DNA from: Ostreococcus lucimarinus CCE9901
Taxonomy: Eukaryota; Chlorophyta; Mamiellophyceae; Mamiellales; Bathycoccaceae
DNA length: 64,000 nt
Assembly (NCBI RefSeq): GCF_000092065.1
Contig: NC_009356.1
Span: forward strand, 831,088 to 895,087
Direction: 5' to 3'
Positions 28,937 to 37,663 of this stretch are shown in pieces. Both the position numbers and the translations under genes were made by a program. Each line of letters begins with the position of its first letter. Position 1 is the stretch's first letter. Below the pieces are notes generated by a model, which searched no databases, had not been told where the DNA came from, and saw only the letters and a list, made by a program, of their open reading frames with translations.

Positions 28937-30024
28937 ATGGACGCGATCGATGTCCTCGCGGCGCGCGTGGCGAACGACCCCGAGCGCGCGTGGGGCGCGG
29001 TGATGAAGCGCATTAAAGTCGCGAAAGATGCCTTCATCGACGGTGGAGCGCGCGCGACGGATACGCCCGCGCACGCGGTCGCCGCGGCGCTGCTGCCGAT
29101 CGCGGACGCGCTGGACGACGCGCGAAGAAGCGCGCTCGCGTTCAAGACGACGAACGACGGCGCGAACGCGCGCGCGGTGGCGACGGCGGCGACGGCGGCG
29201 CGCGCGTCGACGAAGGACGCGGCGTTCGTCGCGCGAGGCGTCGGTTTCAACGCGCCGAGAGGGAAATACGACGCGCACGTGATGAAGAACGGAGACTTGG
29301 TGCTGGAAAATACGAAAGGGGCGCAGATAGTGATCGAGGGGCGGGACGTGCGACGGGTGCTGCGATTGGAGACCGGAGACGCGAATCAGACGAGTCTCGT
29401 CGTCGTGGGCTTGCGAGGCGAAGGCGCGCAAAACGGAAAGAGTCGATTGAAGACGCTGTGTGCGACGTTCAGAGGGAAGGATAAGCTCGTGATCGAAAGA
29501 GGTGGAGACGGTGACGGCGCCGAGGACGACGAGGGCGACGGTGAGGAGGGATCGACGCACGCGGCGCGGTTGTTTTTTCGCGCGCTCGAACGCGAGTACG
29601 GCGCGGAAACGTGCGGGACGACGAATCCCGTCAAAGTGTTCGCCGGAACGAAGGGTTTCGGTCACGTGCAAGCGACGAAAGGGTTCAACTCGGGACACTT
29701 ATTCTTTCTCAAAGAAGGCGTGGCGTTCGGACCGAGCCCGGCGATGTACGTGCACTTTGACGATTTGGAAGACTTGCGCGTGCTTCGCGCCGAAAACGCC
29801 GGTTCGAGCACGTTTGATTTGTCCATGACGCTCGAAGACGGCGTCGCCGTCGAGTTCTCGAACATTTCCCGAGATGAGCTCGAACACGTCAGTAGGTACT
29901 TGGCCAAGCGGTGCACGAGCGCGGACGACGCGCCGAGTGCGGCGGGCGCGCTCGGCGACGAGAGCGACGACGACGAGAGCGACGAAGACGACGAAGATTT
30001 CACTGGCCAAGAACCGGATTCGAG

Positions 30025-30056
<32 letters not shown>

Positions 30057-30289
30057 GCAACGAAGGTAATGATATGGAATATTCGTTCGACAACTCGGAC
30101 GAAGTGCGCGGTGACGCCTCGGATGCGAGCGACGCCGAGGCCGCGACGGACGATCGAGCCGAAAAGCGTCGCCGCGTCGACGCCGAACGACCGTCCACTC
30201 AAGCGCAAGCGCCCGCCGCCGCGGATTCCAGCGGAAGTGATTCCGAATCCGACGACAACGCCTTCACCGTGCAAGTCGCGAGGCCGTAG
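28937..30289 (+). CDS. Rtt106-like histone-chaperone-domain protein
   Basis: 450 aa. Residues 90-325 contain two PH-like halves. The second is the clearer: VQATKGFNSGHLFFLKEGVAF, then YVHFDDLEDLRVLRAEN, STFDLSMTLEDGVAVEFSNI and ELEHVSRYL. This is the Rtt106/Pob3-middle (FACT) signature for H3-H4 binding. A long acidic tail with eleven Asp in a row follows, then a basic patch (EKRRR), typical of histone chaperones. The first PH-like half is shorter than in FACT subunits, and no SSRP1 N-terminal or HMG domain is present, so it is closer to Rtt106 than to SSRP1. Confidence 0.75.
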
Positions 30290-30390
30290 ACGCGATGACG
30301 TTGATATTGAAATTCGAACCAACTTTGTTCGCCCGCCTCGTCGCCTCCAGCGCGCAAACTTCACTTCGCGACGACGCGCGCGCGCGGCTC

Positions 30391-31106
30391 ATGCCGCCCA
30401 AACGCAAAGCCGCCGCGACGGACGCGAAACCATCATCGGTGCGCGCGCGCGACGCGCGATTCGCGCCGATCGACGCGCCGTACGCGTCGCGCGACGCCGA
30501 AATGGACGAATTCGCGACTGACGACAAACCATCATTTCCGACGATTCGCAGGCGAAACGCGCGAAGAAAGCGCCGAAATCCACCGAAAAGGCTGCGGACG
30601 CGAGTGCGGACGACGCAGCCGTCGAGGGCGACGCCGATGACGACGCGGAGAACGAGCAAGGCGGTGAAAACGATGACGGTGAGATGGTGGACGGCGAGGA
30701 TCTCGACCACCGGCGGCGCGACGACGACGCCTCGATCGAGGCGCAGCGCGATGCCGATCGAGCGCGCATGCTGGAACTCTTGAAAACGTTTACACCGAGT
30801 CAGATGGAGCGATACGAGTGCTTTCGCAGGAGTAATCTGAGTAAAACGATGTTGCGAAGGTTGTTCAAAGCGGCGAGCGGGGTGACGCTCAACGCGAACG
30901 GATTGATCATATTAGCGGGGGTGTCGAAGATGTTCGTCGGAGAAATGGTGGAGACGGCGAGGGAGATCATGAAATCGCGAGGGATGAACGAGTACGAGGA
31001 GATACGACCGGAACACTTGCGAGAGGCGGCGGCTGTGATCGACGCGAAGGATGGGCTGTTGCGACGCAAGCGACAAAAGTCGTTGTTCACGCGAGGTTAC
31101 GCGTAG
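30391..31106 (+). CDS. TAF11: TFIID subunit TAF11 (two exons)
   Basis: Exon 1 is 30391-30438 (MPPKRKAAATDAKPSS) and exon 2 is 30552-31106; the 113-nt phase-0 intron has a GTGCGC donor, ACTGAC and GCAG acceptor. Joined, 200 aa. A basic then acidic low-complexity N-terminus leads to the histone fold: LLKTFTPSQMERYECFRRSNL, TMLRRLFKAASGV, NGLIILAGVSKMFVGEMVETA, and IRPEHLREAAAVIDAKDG. These match TAF11, which pairs with TAF13 in TFIID. It ends with RRKRQKSLFTRGYA. Exon 1 is short and is supported only by phase and splice signals. Confidence 0.88.
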
Positions 31107-31260
31107 GGACGACGTTGGATAGATGATGCGAACGCGTGTTTCAGTAGCCTTAGCTGTATTAAATATACGATTGGATGCGTGCGGAATCGGGATTTTGACT
31201 CGTCGAGCGCGCGGTGGATTGACTTTCGTGGCTCTGACGCGCGTCGCTCGACGTCGTCGC

Positions 31261-32439
31261 TCACCCGCGACCAATCATCACGCTCGGTTTCCAGCGATAA
31301 TCACGCGCGGGGATGTCGACGAACGATGATCTATCACTCGACACTCGAATGGACGCGACGCCTCGCGTGCCGGCGTGCTCGAGCGCCTCCAAGCCGGCGT
31401 CGCCCTCGAACGCGGCGCGCGTGTGCTTCACCACGTACGTCGCTCGACGGTCCGCCATGGGTGTCGCCTCGACCGCGCGCTTCTTCTTCGTGAAGGCTTC
31501 TTTCGCTTTGACGAGCGCATTTTGTGACACCTTTTGCGCCGCACCGGCGGCGCGTCGCTTAAACGCGCCCATCTTCAACGCCGCGAGCGCCTTGAGCGCG
31601 GCGACTTGCGGCGTCGCCGCGGCGCGCATGAGCCCCGCCGCCGCGATCGCACCGAGCGCCACAGCCACCCACGCGCCACCGTTGTGCGTCTTACTCGCTT
31701 TGACCGCGCCCTTTTTCGCATCCGCGTCGTCCTGCGCGCCGTACGCGCTGTCTTCACTGATACCCCCCGGCGAGTCGCCGTAGCGGTTGGATTTCACCTC
31801 GCTCTCAAACGAGTCCAACTGATAGCCGTTGTGATGATACGTTCTCGGCGTCATCGGTTGCGAATACGCGTTAAACGTCTCAAACAATCGCACCGCCTCC
31901 TCCTCGCTCACATCTTCGTCGCTCACCGCTAGATCGTCGCGTTCCTTCGCTCCCAAGAATGACGTCGGCGTCTCCGCCGCGCGCGTCGCCTCCGTCGCCG
32001 CTCGCAGCGGACTCTCCGAAGATTTCATCACCTCAAATCCACCGTCCATCATCCGCGCGTACATCTCCAGATCTCCTGGCATCTCCAAAAATTCCCGCAC
32101 TCGTCGCAGCGCCTCTCGCTCCTCGCTCACGCTCTCCAGCGCCTTCATCGTCGCCGCGAACGCGCGTCGCCGCGCCCGCTCCAGCGCCGCGCCCGCGCGT
32201 TCCGTCTCTCGTCCATTCTCCCGCGTCGCCGCCATCGCGCCGTCCAGCGCTCGAGCCATCACTTCGAGCGCATCGCGCGCGTCGCACAGCGCTCGAAGTT
32301 CGAGCTCGACCGTCGTCGTCGCGACGCCGCGCGACCACTGATGGACCTCCTGGCGCTGAATCGCATCGGTGAGATGCATCGCGAGGCGACGCAGCGTCGC
32401 GCGCGCGGCGGCGTGCGCGGCGCTCGCGTCGGCGTGCAT
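31261..32439 (-). CDS. Unknown protein with N-terminal coiled coil and one hydrophobic segment
   Basis: 392 aa. Residues 1-135 are helical, with heptads and few Pro/Gly, and may form a coiled coil. Residues 145-245 are acidic and Ser-rich. AWVAVALGAIAAAGLMRAA, near residue 265, could be a membrane span, and is followed by Ala/Lys-rich helices (ALKALAALKMGAFKRRAAG). The last 60 residues are polar. No family recognised. Convergent with TAF11; its start is near an A/T run that codes nothing obvious. Confidence 0.65.
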   Translation of the reverse strand: MHADASAAHAAARATLRRLAMHLTDAIQRQEVHQWSRGVATTTVELELRALCDARDALEVMARALDGAMAATRENGRETERAGAALERARRRAFAATMKALESVSEEREALRRVREFLEMPGDLEMYARMMDGGFEVMKSSESPLRAATEATRAAETPTSFLGAKERDDLAVSDEDVSEEEAVRLFETFNAYSQPMTPRTYHHNGYQLDSFESEVKSNRYGDSPGGISEDSAYGAQDDADAKKGAVKASKTHNGGAWVAVALGAIAAAGLMRAAATPQVAALKALAALKMGAFKRRAAGAAQKVSQNALVKAKEAFTKKKRAVEATPMADRRATYVVKHTRAAFEGDAGLEALEHAGTRGVASIRVSSDRSSFVDIPARDYRWKPSVMIGRG

Positions 32440-32697
32440 GGTGCTTTTTTTTTCTTTTTTACGTCTCGATCGCGTCTCTCGCGCGCGCGGTCCTCGGTCG
32501 GCGCGCGGCGACGTGTCGCGCAGGGGGGACGAACGAACGAACCGAACCGTCGCGATGTCAACGGCTTTTTTCCTCGGCGGTTTTTCGGCTGGTTTTTCGG
32601 CGACGAGGGGCTCTTTCGAGGACGGCGAGCGATCGTCGGGCGATGCGAGCGCGGGACGAGCGAAGCGAAGCGAAGAAATCGATCGAAGGGCGAGGTC

Positions 32698-33894
32698 TCA
32701 CAAGTTGACGAGGATGGGGTAGTCGCGCAAGAGCTCGGTTTGGGTGAGGACGTCGCCGTCTTCCTGCGGCGTCCATAAGACTTCGACGGCTTGTAAAGCC
32801 TCGACGCGCACGGCGCCGAGACGCTTGAGCGCGGTCTTTAAGTCGTTGGCGTCGGTGATGTCGGGCATTTTGACGCCGCCGTCCGCGGCGGCGATGATGG
32901 TGACGAGGATGTAGTCGTTGGTGTCGGCGGCGGGGTCGACGCCGACGGTTTCGGCGCGGCGGCGAGCGTTGACGTTGACGAGGGTTTCTTTCTCGAATTT
33001 CCCGCGCTCGTCGATGGAGTAATCGTTGAACGTCTCTTCCGCTTGTTCCGGACCGCGACACACCTTGGAGGCGGCGTAGCCGTAGACGCAATACTCGGGA
33101 TTACGCAACAGCGCGAGCGCCGTCTCCGACAGCACAAAGTGCAAACCGTCGGGCGACGACGTGTCGGCTTTGTCCGCGATGCGCTCCAAATCCTTCTGCA
33201 ACGCGCGCGCGGAGCCTAACAGGCCAACCTGTATCTTCACCACGCTGATCGAGTCCCCGCCCGCGCTCAATCCGTCGCCGAACCCGCCGCGTCCCGTCGC
33301 GTTCCGCAGCGCGTTCGACGCCGCGAGCGCCAGCATCGCAAACAAAACGAGGTTAAAGAACCCTCCGCCGCCGTACCCCATGCCGTACCCCATGCCGTAC
33401 CCGTACCCAAGTCCCGGTCCGATGAAAAACGACGACGTCCGCGTCCCGCTTCCCGCGCCGCTCGCCCGCGGCGACGGCGCGCCCAGTCCCGCGCCCCGCG
33501 TCGACCCCATCCCCGAGCTCCCGAGCCCCCGAAACGACGGCGACGACATCGCGCTCGCCGCTCGAAAGCTCCCACCGCCCATCCGTCCCCCGCTCCGCGC
33601 CGCGAGCGCCGCGTCCGGCGTCGACATCGCCGCGATCGCCGCGATCGCCGCCGCGATCGCCGCCGCGCCGACCCGTTCGCGCGCCCGCGCCGTCCACGAC
33701 GACGACGCGCGCGCGCGCGCGTCGTCGTCGTCCGTCCCGTCGGCGTCCCGTCGTCGCCATCGCGCGCGCGTCGACGCGTCATCGCGCGTCCGCGTCGTCG
33801 TTCGTCGCGCCTTTCGCGTCGAACCGCGCGTCGTCGTCGCGCGCGCGCGCGCCTCGTTCGCGCGTCTCGGCGCGCGCGATGACACGACGCGCAT
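32698..33894 (-). CDS. DUF1517 plastid protein, FLAP1-like
   Basis: 398 aa from the Met at 33894 (MRVVSSRAPRR); the open frame reaches 34110 but the extra part overlaps the divergent gene. The Arg/Thr/Ala-rich N-terminus followed by AAIAAAIAAIAAMSTPDAALAA looks like a bipartite transit peptide to the thylakoid. SGGRMGGGSFR and a Gly/Tyr-rich stretch (GYGYGMGYGMGYGGGGFF) precede a membrane span (NLVLFAMLALAASNAL). The soluble part starts SISVVKIQVGLLGSARALQKDL. This order is that of DUF1517 proteins such as Arabidopsis FLAP1, which helps acclimation to fluctuating light. It shares a promoter of about 95 bp with the RluF-like gene. Confidence 0.8.
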   Translation of the reverse strand: MRVVSSRAPRRANEARARATTTRGSTRKARRTTTRTRDDASTRARWRRRDADGTDDDDARARASSSWTARARERVGAAAIAAAIAAIAAMSTPDAALAARSGGRMGGGSFRAASAMSSPSFRGLGSSGMGSTRGAGLGAPSPRASGAGSGTRTSSFFIGPGLGYGYGMGYGMGYGGGGFFNLVLFAMLALAASNALRNATGRGGFGDGLSAGGDSISVVKIQVGLLGSARALQKDLERIADKADTSSPDGLHFVLSETALALLRNPEYCVYGYAASKVCRGPEQAEETFNDYSIDERGKFEKETLVNVNARRRAETVGVDPAADTNDYILVTIIAAADGGVKMPDITDANDLKTALKRLGAVRVEALQAVEVLWTPQEDGDVLTQTELLRDYPILVNL

Positions 33895-33989
33895 CGCGCG
33901 CGTCGTCGTCGCGCGACGCGCCGAGACGCGCGACTCGACGCGCGCGACGCGATTCGCGTCACTGTGTGCCGCGACGCATCGAATCGCCG

Positions 33990-35168
33990 ATGGCGTCGCC
34001 GTCGCGCGCGCTCGCGCTCGCGCGCGTCGTCGCGCTCGCGACGCGCGCGCGAGGACGCGCGTCGCGCGTCGCGCCGTCGCGCGTCGCGTCGTCGCGCGCC
34101 GGCGGAACACCGGCGGGCGAGGCGCGACGACGACGCGACGACGACGGCGACGGCGACGGCGACGACGACGGCGCGCGCGACGGCGCGACGGCGCGACGGC
34201 GACGGCGGACGATCGACCAGAGGCGCGAGCGGGGATTCGGGAGCGAACGGAACCGCGCGGCGACGCGGACGGCGACGAATGCGTGGGAGAATCGCGCGCG
34301 CGGGTTCACGTCGAGGTCGAACGACGGCGCGTTCGCGAACGACGAACGCGAGGGCGACGGTGGGGACGAGGGACGGCGCGGAGGAGCGTGGGAAGATGAC
34401 GAGTTAGAGCGCGTGAGTAAGATACTGGCGCGGCGAGGGACGTGCAGTCGACGGGAGGCGGAGCGGTTGATCGAGGACGGTCGCGTGCTGGTGGACGGCG
34501 AGACGATCGAACTCGGGTTCAAGGCGCGCGCGAACGCGAGGATCGAGATCACGGGGGAGGGGACGAGATGGTTGAGGGAGAAATTGACGGTGATCGTGAA
34601 TAAACCGCCGGGGTACGTCAGTAATTTGCCCGCGGAGGGGGAGATCGCGGCGGCGGCGTGCGTGGAGCCGCGAAACGCGTGGATGCGAGCGATGGAGGGG
34701 ACGCCGATGGATGATTTAAAGCGCGTCACGCGAGACGTTTCGTCGTTCAACGTGTGCGGACGGTTGGATAAAGACAGTCGAGGGTTGTTGATTCTCACCG
34801 AGGACGGTGCGCTGGCGCGGAGCGTCATCGGCGGGAACGGAGTGTTGAAAAAGTACGTCGTCACGACGGACGCCGACGTGCGAGAGTCCCACATGCGTTC
34901 GCTCAACGGCCGAGTGCAACTGGACGGCGTGGAACTACTGCCCATGAACGTCCAACGTCTCGGTCACGGATCGCGCACGCTCGAGTTCAACCTTCGCGAG
35001 GGGAAGAATAGACAAATCAGACGCGTGTGCGAGAAATTCGGCTTGCGCGTCGTGGATTTACATCGCGTACAAATCGGGGACGTCCAGATCGGGGACTTGC
35101 CCGAGGGCGCGTGGAGATTGATGAGCGAACGCGAAGTCCGCGAGCTTCGCGAACTCGAGTTCGAATGA
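33990..35168 (+). CDS. RluF-type rRNA pseudouridine synthase, probably organellar
   Basis: 392 aa. The Arg/Ala/Ser-rich N-terminus is a likely transit peptide, then a charged linker. An S4 RNA-binding domain is at about residues 145-190 (KILARRGTCSRREAERLIEDGRV). The catalytic domain has NKPPGYVS, NVCGRLDKDSRGLLILTEDG (catalytic Asp), GNGVLKKYVVTT, and GKNRQIRRVCEKFG. LKKYVV and GRLDKDS are closest to bacterial RluF. The enzyme isomerises a uridine in large-subunit rRNA, here probably in the plastid. Two TGTAA signals (35197, 35204) follow the stop. Confidence 0.87.
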   Translation: MASPSRALALARVVALATRARGRASRVAPSRVASSRAGGTPAGEARRRRDDDGDGDGDDDGARDGATARRRRRTIDQRRERGFGSERNRAATRTATNAWENRARGFTSRSNDGAFANDEREGDGGDEGRRGGAWEDDELERVSKILARRGTCSRREAERLIEDGRVLVDGETIELGFKARANARIEITGEGTRWLREKLTVIVNKPPGYVSNLPAEGEIAAAACVEPRNAWMRAMEGTPMDDLKRVTRDVSSFNVCGRLDKDSRGLLILTEDGALARSVIGGNGVLKKYVVTTDADVRESHMRSLNGRVQLDGVELLPMNVQRLGHGSRTLEFNLREGKNRQIRRVCEKFGLRVVDLHRVQIGDVQIGDLPEGAWRLMSEREVRELRELEFE

Positions 35169-35247
35169 GAGCGTTCCGCTCGTGTGTGTTATTAAATGTA
35201 ATGTGTAAATCTTTCCCTTTGCGTGTGAGCGTCGTTGATTTCAGTCT

Positions 35248-36225
35248 TTAAGACGGCAACTCGTTGAATTTCGACTTTTCAGGCTTGCCCTTTTTCTTGG
35301 ACTTCGCAGCCTTCTCTTTCGCCGCCGCGGCGACGGCGGCGGCGCCCGTGAGTTTCTTCTTCTTTTTCGCCGCCGCGGCTTTGGCGAGCTTGGCGCGAGC
35401 GACCTCGGGATCGACGAGCTCCACCGGCGCCGCGGGTTGTTCCGCGGCGACGCTCTCTGTTTGCGTTGTCGCACCTCGCGCTTTGGCTTCGGCCTCAGCC
35501 TTTTCTCTCGCCTCGCGAGCCGCCTTTTTCCTGCGTCTCGCCTCGGCTTTCGCCGGGTCGCTCGCGTCGCCCGAGTCAACCTTGTCGGCCAACCCGAGCT
35601 CCTTGAGCGCGTTCTCAAACTCTTCCGCCTCCAACCGCGCCTTTTCCTTCTTAGAGAGCACCTTTTCGCTCTCCTTCGCCGCCTTCGCCGCGCGCGCTCG
35701 CGCTTCGCCATCCTCCGACGCTCTCGTCTCCGTCGCCGTCTCCTCCTCGTCGTCGCTCGGCAACTCGCGCAACATATCCTCAACTCCCTCGCTCTGCAAC
35801 ACGCTCTTCACCTCCGCCTCGACCTTCGCCTTCGCTCTCGCCTCATCCTCCGCGCGTTTCGCCGCCGCCGCCGCCTCCGCCCGCTCTCGCGCTTCCGTTT
35901 CCTCTCGCTCGCGCGCCAAGAGGTTTTCGTCCCGCGGCGGTCCGTCGTCCTCGAAATCCGCCCACGACCCCGCTTGTTCCAGCGGCAGCAGGCTCGGCAG
36001 GTGCGTCTTCGGCGGCACGTACTTATCGCTCTTCGTCGGTTCCGGTTCCTTCGTCGGTTCCGGTTCCTTCGTCGTCGTCGTCGGTTCCGGTTCCTTCGTC
36101 GTCGGTTCGGTCGTCGGTGCCGTTCTTTCCGTCGTCGCGTCCTCGGTCGTCGCCTTCGCGTCGCCGTCCCTGTGCCCCTTGTGCGCGATGTGCCCGACGA
36201 GATTCTTCAGGAATCCGAACGGCAT
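35248..36225 (-). CDS. Unknown charged helical protein with TKEPEP repeats
   Basis: 325 aa from MPFGFLKNLVGHIAHKG. Residues 30-65 repeat TKEPEP and Thr/Glu/Pro units. PSLLPLEQAGSWADFEDDGPPR, about 75-96, is the most conserved-looking part. The rest is Lys/Glu/Ala-rich helix with a short KKEKARLEAEEFENALKELG segment. The last 50 residues are Lys-rich (KAAAAKKKKKLTGAAAV). No membrane span. No family recognised; the composition resembles translation- or ribosome-associated proteins, but that is a guess. Confidence 0.65.
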   Translation of the reverse strand: MPFGFLKNLVGHIAHKGHRDGDAKATTEDATTERTAPTTEPTTKEPEPTTTTKEPEPTKEPEPTKSDKYVPPKTHLPSLLPLEQAGSWADFEDDGPPRDENLLAREREETEARERAEAAAAAKRAEDEARAKAKVEAEVKSVLQSEGVEDMLRELPSDDEEETATETRASEDGEARARAAKAAKESEKVLSKKEKARLEAEEFENALKELGLADKVDSGDASDPAKAEARRRKKAAREAREKAEAEAKARGATTQTESVAAEQPAAPVELVDPEVARAKLAKAAAAKKKKKLTGAAAVAAAAKEKAAKSKKKGKPEKSKFNELPS

Positions 36226-36376
36226 CGCGCCCGCGCGCGCGCGTCGGCGTGTGCGACGACGACGACGACGACGCGAAACCCTGTGTGTGTGCAGTCGTGT
36301 GGGCAAACAGTACGACGTCTGTGATGTATGATGCGTCGGTGGACGCGCGCGGGTCGCCCGCGCGCGGCACACGGCG

Positions 36377-37327
36377 ATGGCGCGCGCGCGGGACGGCGAC
36401 GGCGAGGACGCGGAGCTCGCGCTCGGGCGCGCGCGACGCGCGCGCGAGGGCGCGACGGGAGACGACGTCGGGACGACGACGACGACGACGACATCGGCGT
36501 CGTCGACATCGGCGGCGGTGCGGGCGGCGCGAGCGCGCGCGGACCCCAAGCGGCGGACGCTGGCGGAACGATTTTGTCGCACGCAGCTGGGGGTGTGGTA
36601 CGACAAGCGACGCGAGCCGTGGCACGCGCACGGAGAGGTGATGATGATCGCGCTCGGGCAACTGTTTGAAGTCGCGGCGTACGCGACGACGCGAACGGCG
36701 AACGTGTCGCTGTGTGGATACGTCGAGGTGGTGCCGAATCACGTGGCGTTGATGTACTTCATGAGCGTGGCGGGAGCGCTGGACGCGTGCGCGTGGTCGA
36801 GCGCGATGGCGACGCGAGGGGAGACGCGAGGCTGGGCGAGGTGCGCGAGAGCGCTGGCGGGCGTCGTTCCGACGGCGGCGCTCGCGGGGACGTTCGCGTT
36901 TCCGAGGTGCATGTTCGGCGTGCATCAGCGGTGCGTGGTGTGGTGGGCGTGGAGCGCGCTGGGGGCGATGGTGCTGGAGTGGGCGCTGGATTTGAAGTGC
37001 GTCCGAAGCGCGGCGCGACGGAGCGAACGCGTGGTGACGAGCGACGTCGCGCTACCGCAGCTGACGTACGCGTTGGGATTCTACATCACGATGAAGTATT
37101 ATTACACCAACTCAACCGAGTTCTTTCGCGGCGAAGCGTTGGCCGCGACGAGTTTCGGGTGGTGGTGCATGAGTAAGCATCGCGCGGGGACGTTTGCGCA
37201 CCAGCCGGCGGCGCGCGCGTGGACGTGGCGCGAGTTCGTCTTGATCGATGGCATCTTAGCCGTGGCGCTGTTGTCCGTCTATCGATACAACGAATATCAC
37301 AACTGCGCGGCGTTCGGGAGGTTTTGA
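36377..37327 (+). CDS. Unknown multi-pass membrane protein
   Basis: 316 aa. After a 75-residue Ala/Arg/Thr-rich N-terminus, the protein has about six hydrophobic segments: MMIALGQLFEVAAYA, VALMYFMSVAGAL, LAGVVPTAALAGTFAF, CVVWWAWSALGAMVLEWAL, TYALGFYITMKYYY and FVLIDGILAVALLSVY. Conserved-looking polar spots are WHAHGE at the first span and YNEYHNCAAFG at the end. It is divergent from the charged protein at 36225, with about 150 bp between. I do not recognise the family; a plastid or endomembrane place is possible. Confidence 0.68.
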   Translation: MARARDGDGEDAELALGRARRAREGATGDDVGTTTTTTTSASSTSAAVRAARARADPKRRTLAERFCRTQLGVWYDKRREPWHAHGEVMMIALGQLFEVAAYATTRTANVSLCGYVEVVPNHVALMYFMSVAGALDACAWSSAMATRGETRGWARCARALAGVVPTAALAGTFAFPRCMFGVHQRCVVWWAWSALGAMVLEWALDLKCVRSAARRSERVVTSDVALPQLTYALGFYITMKYYYTNSTEFFRGEALAATSFGWWCMSKHRAGTFAHQPAARAWTWREFVLIDGILAVALLSVYRYNEYHNCAAFGRF

Positions 37328-37438
37328 GTCATCCGTACGCGATAGAAAGAATGTTATGTAAAAGTACTAGCGGTAGTCAACGCGGCGACGGTCAACGCGC
37401 GCGTGGCCTATTCTCCAAAGCGTCACGCGACGACGACG

Positions 37439-37663
37439 ATGTCTTTCGCCGCAAAACCGCGATTCGATTCGTACGCCGCGCGCTGGCGAGGTACGGCGCT
37501 GGCAAAGTTTTTGGGCATCGGCTGGACTGGGCGGGCGCGCGACGCCGCGAAAGTCGCGACTTCGACACGCACGCGGTGGCGCGAAAAATCCTTGGCACTC
37601 CGCGAAGCAATTAGACGCGCTCGTTCACAGAATGCTAGTGATGCTACTCTAGGGATCTCATAG
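37439..37663 (+). CDS. Possible small basic protein (74 aa)
   Basis: ATG MSFAAKPRFDSYAARW to a TAG at 37661-37663, in the gap between two larger genes. It overlaps the tail of the opposite-strand gene by 20 bp. Arg/Ala-rich with no motif. It could equally be 3' UTR sequence; kept only because it has an ATG and fills a gap. Confidence 0.25.
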   Translation: MSFAAKPRFDSYAARWRGTALAKFLGIGWTGRARDAAKVATSTRTRWREKSLALREAIRRARSQNASDATLGIS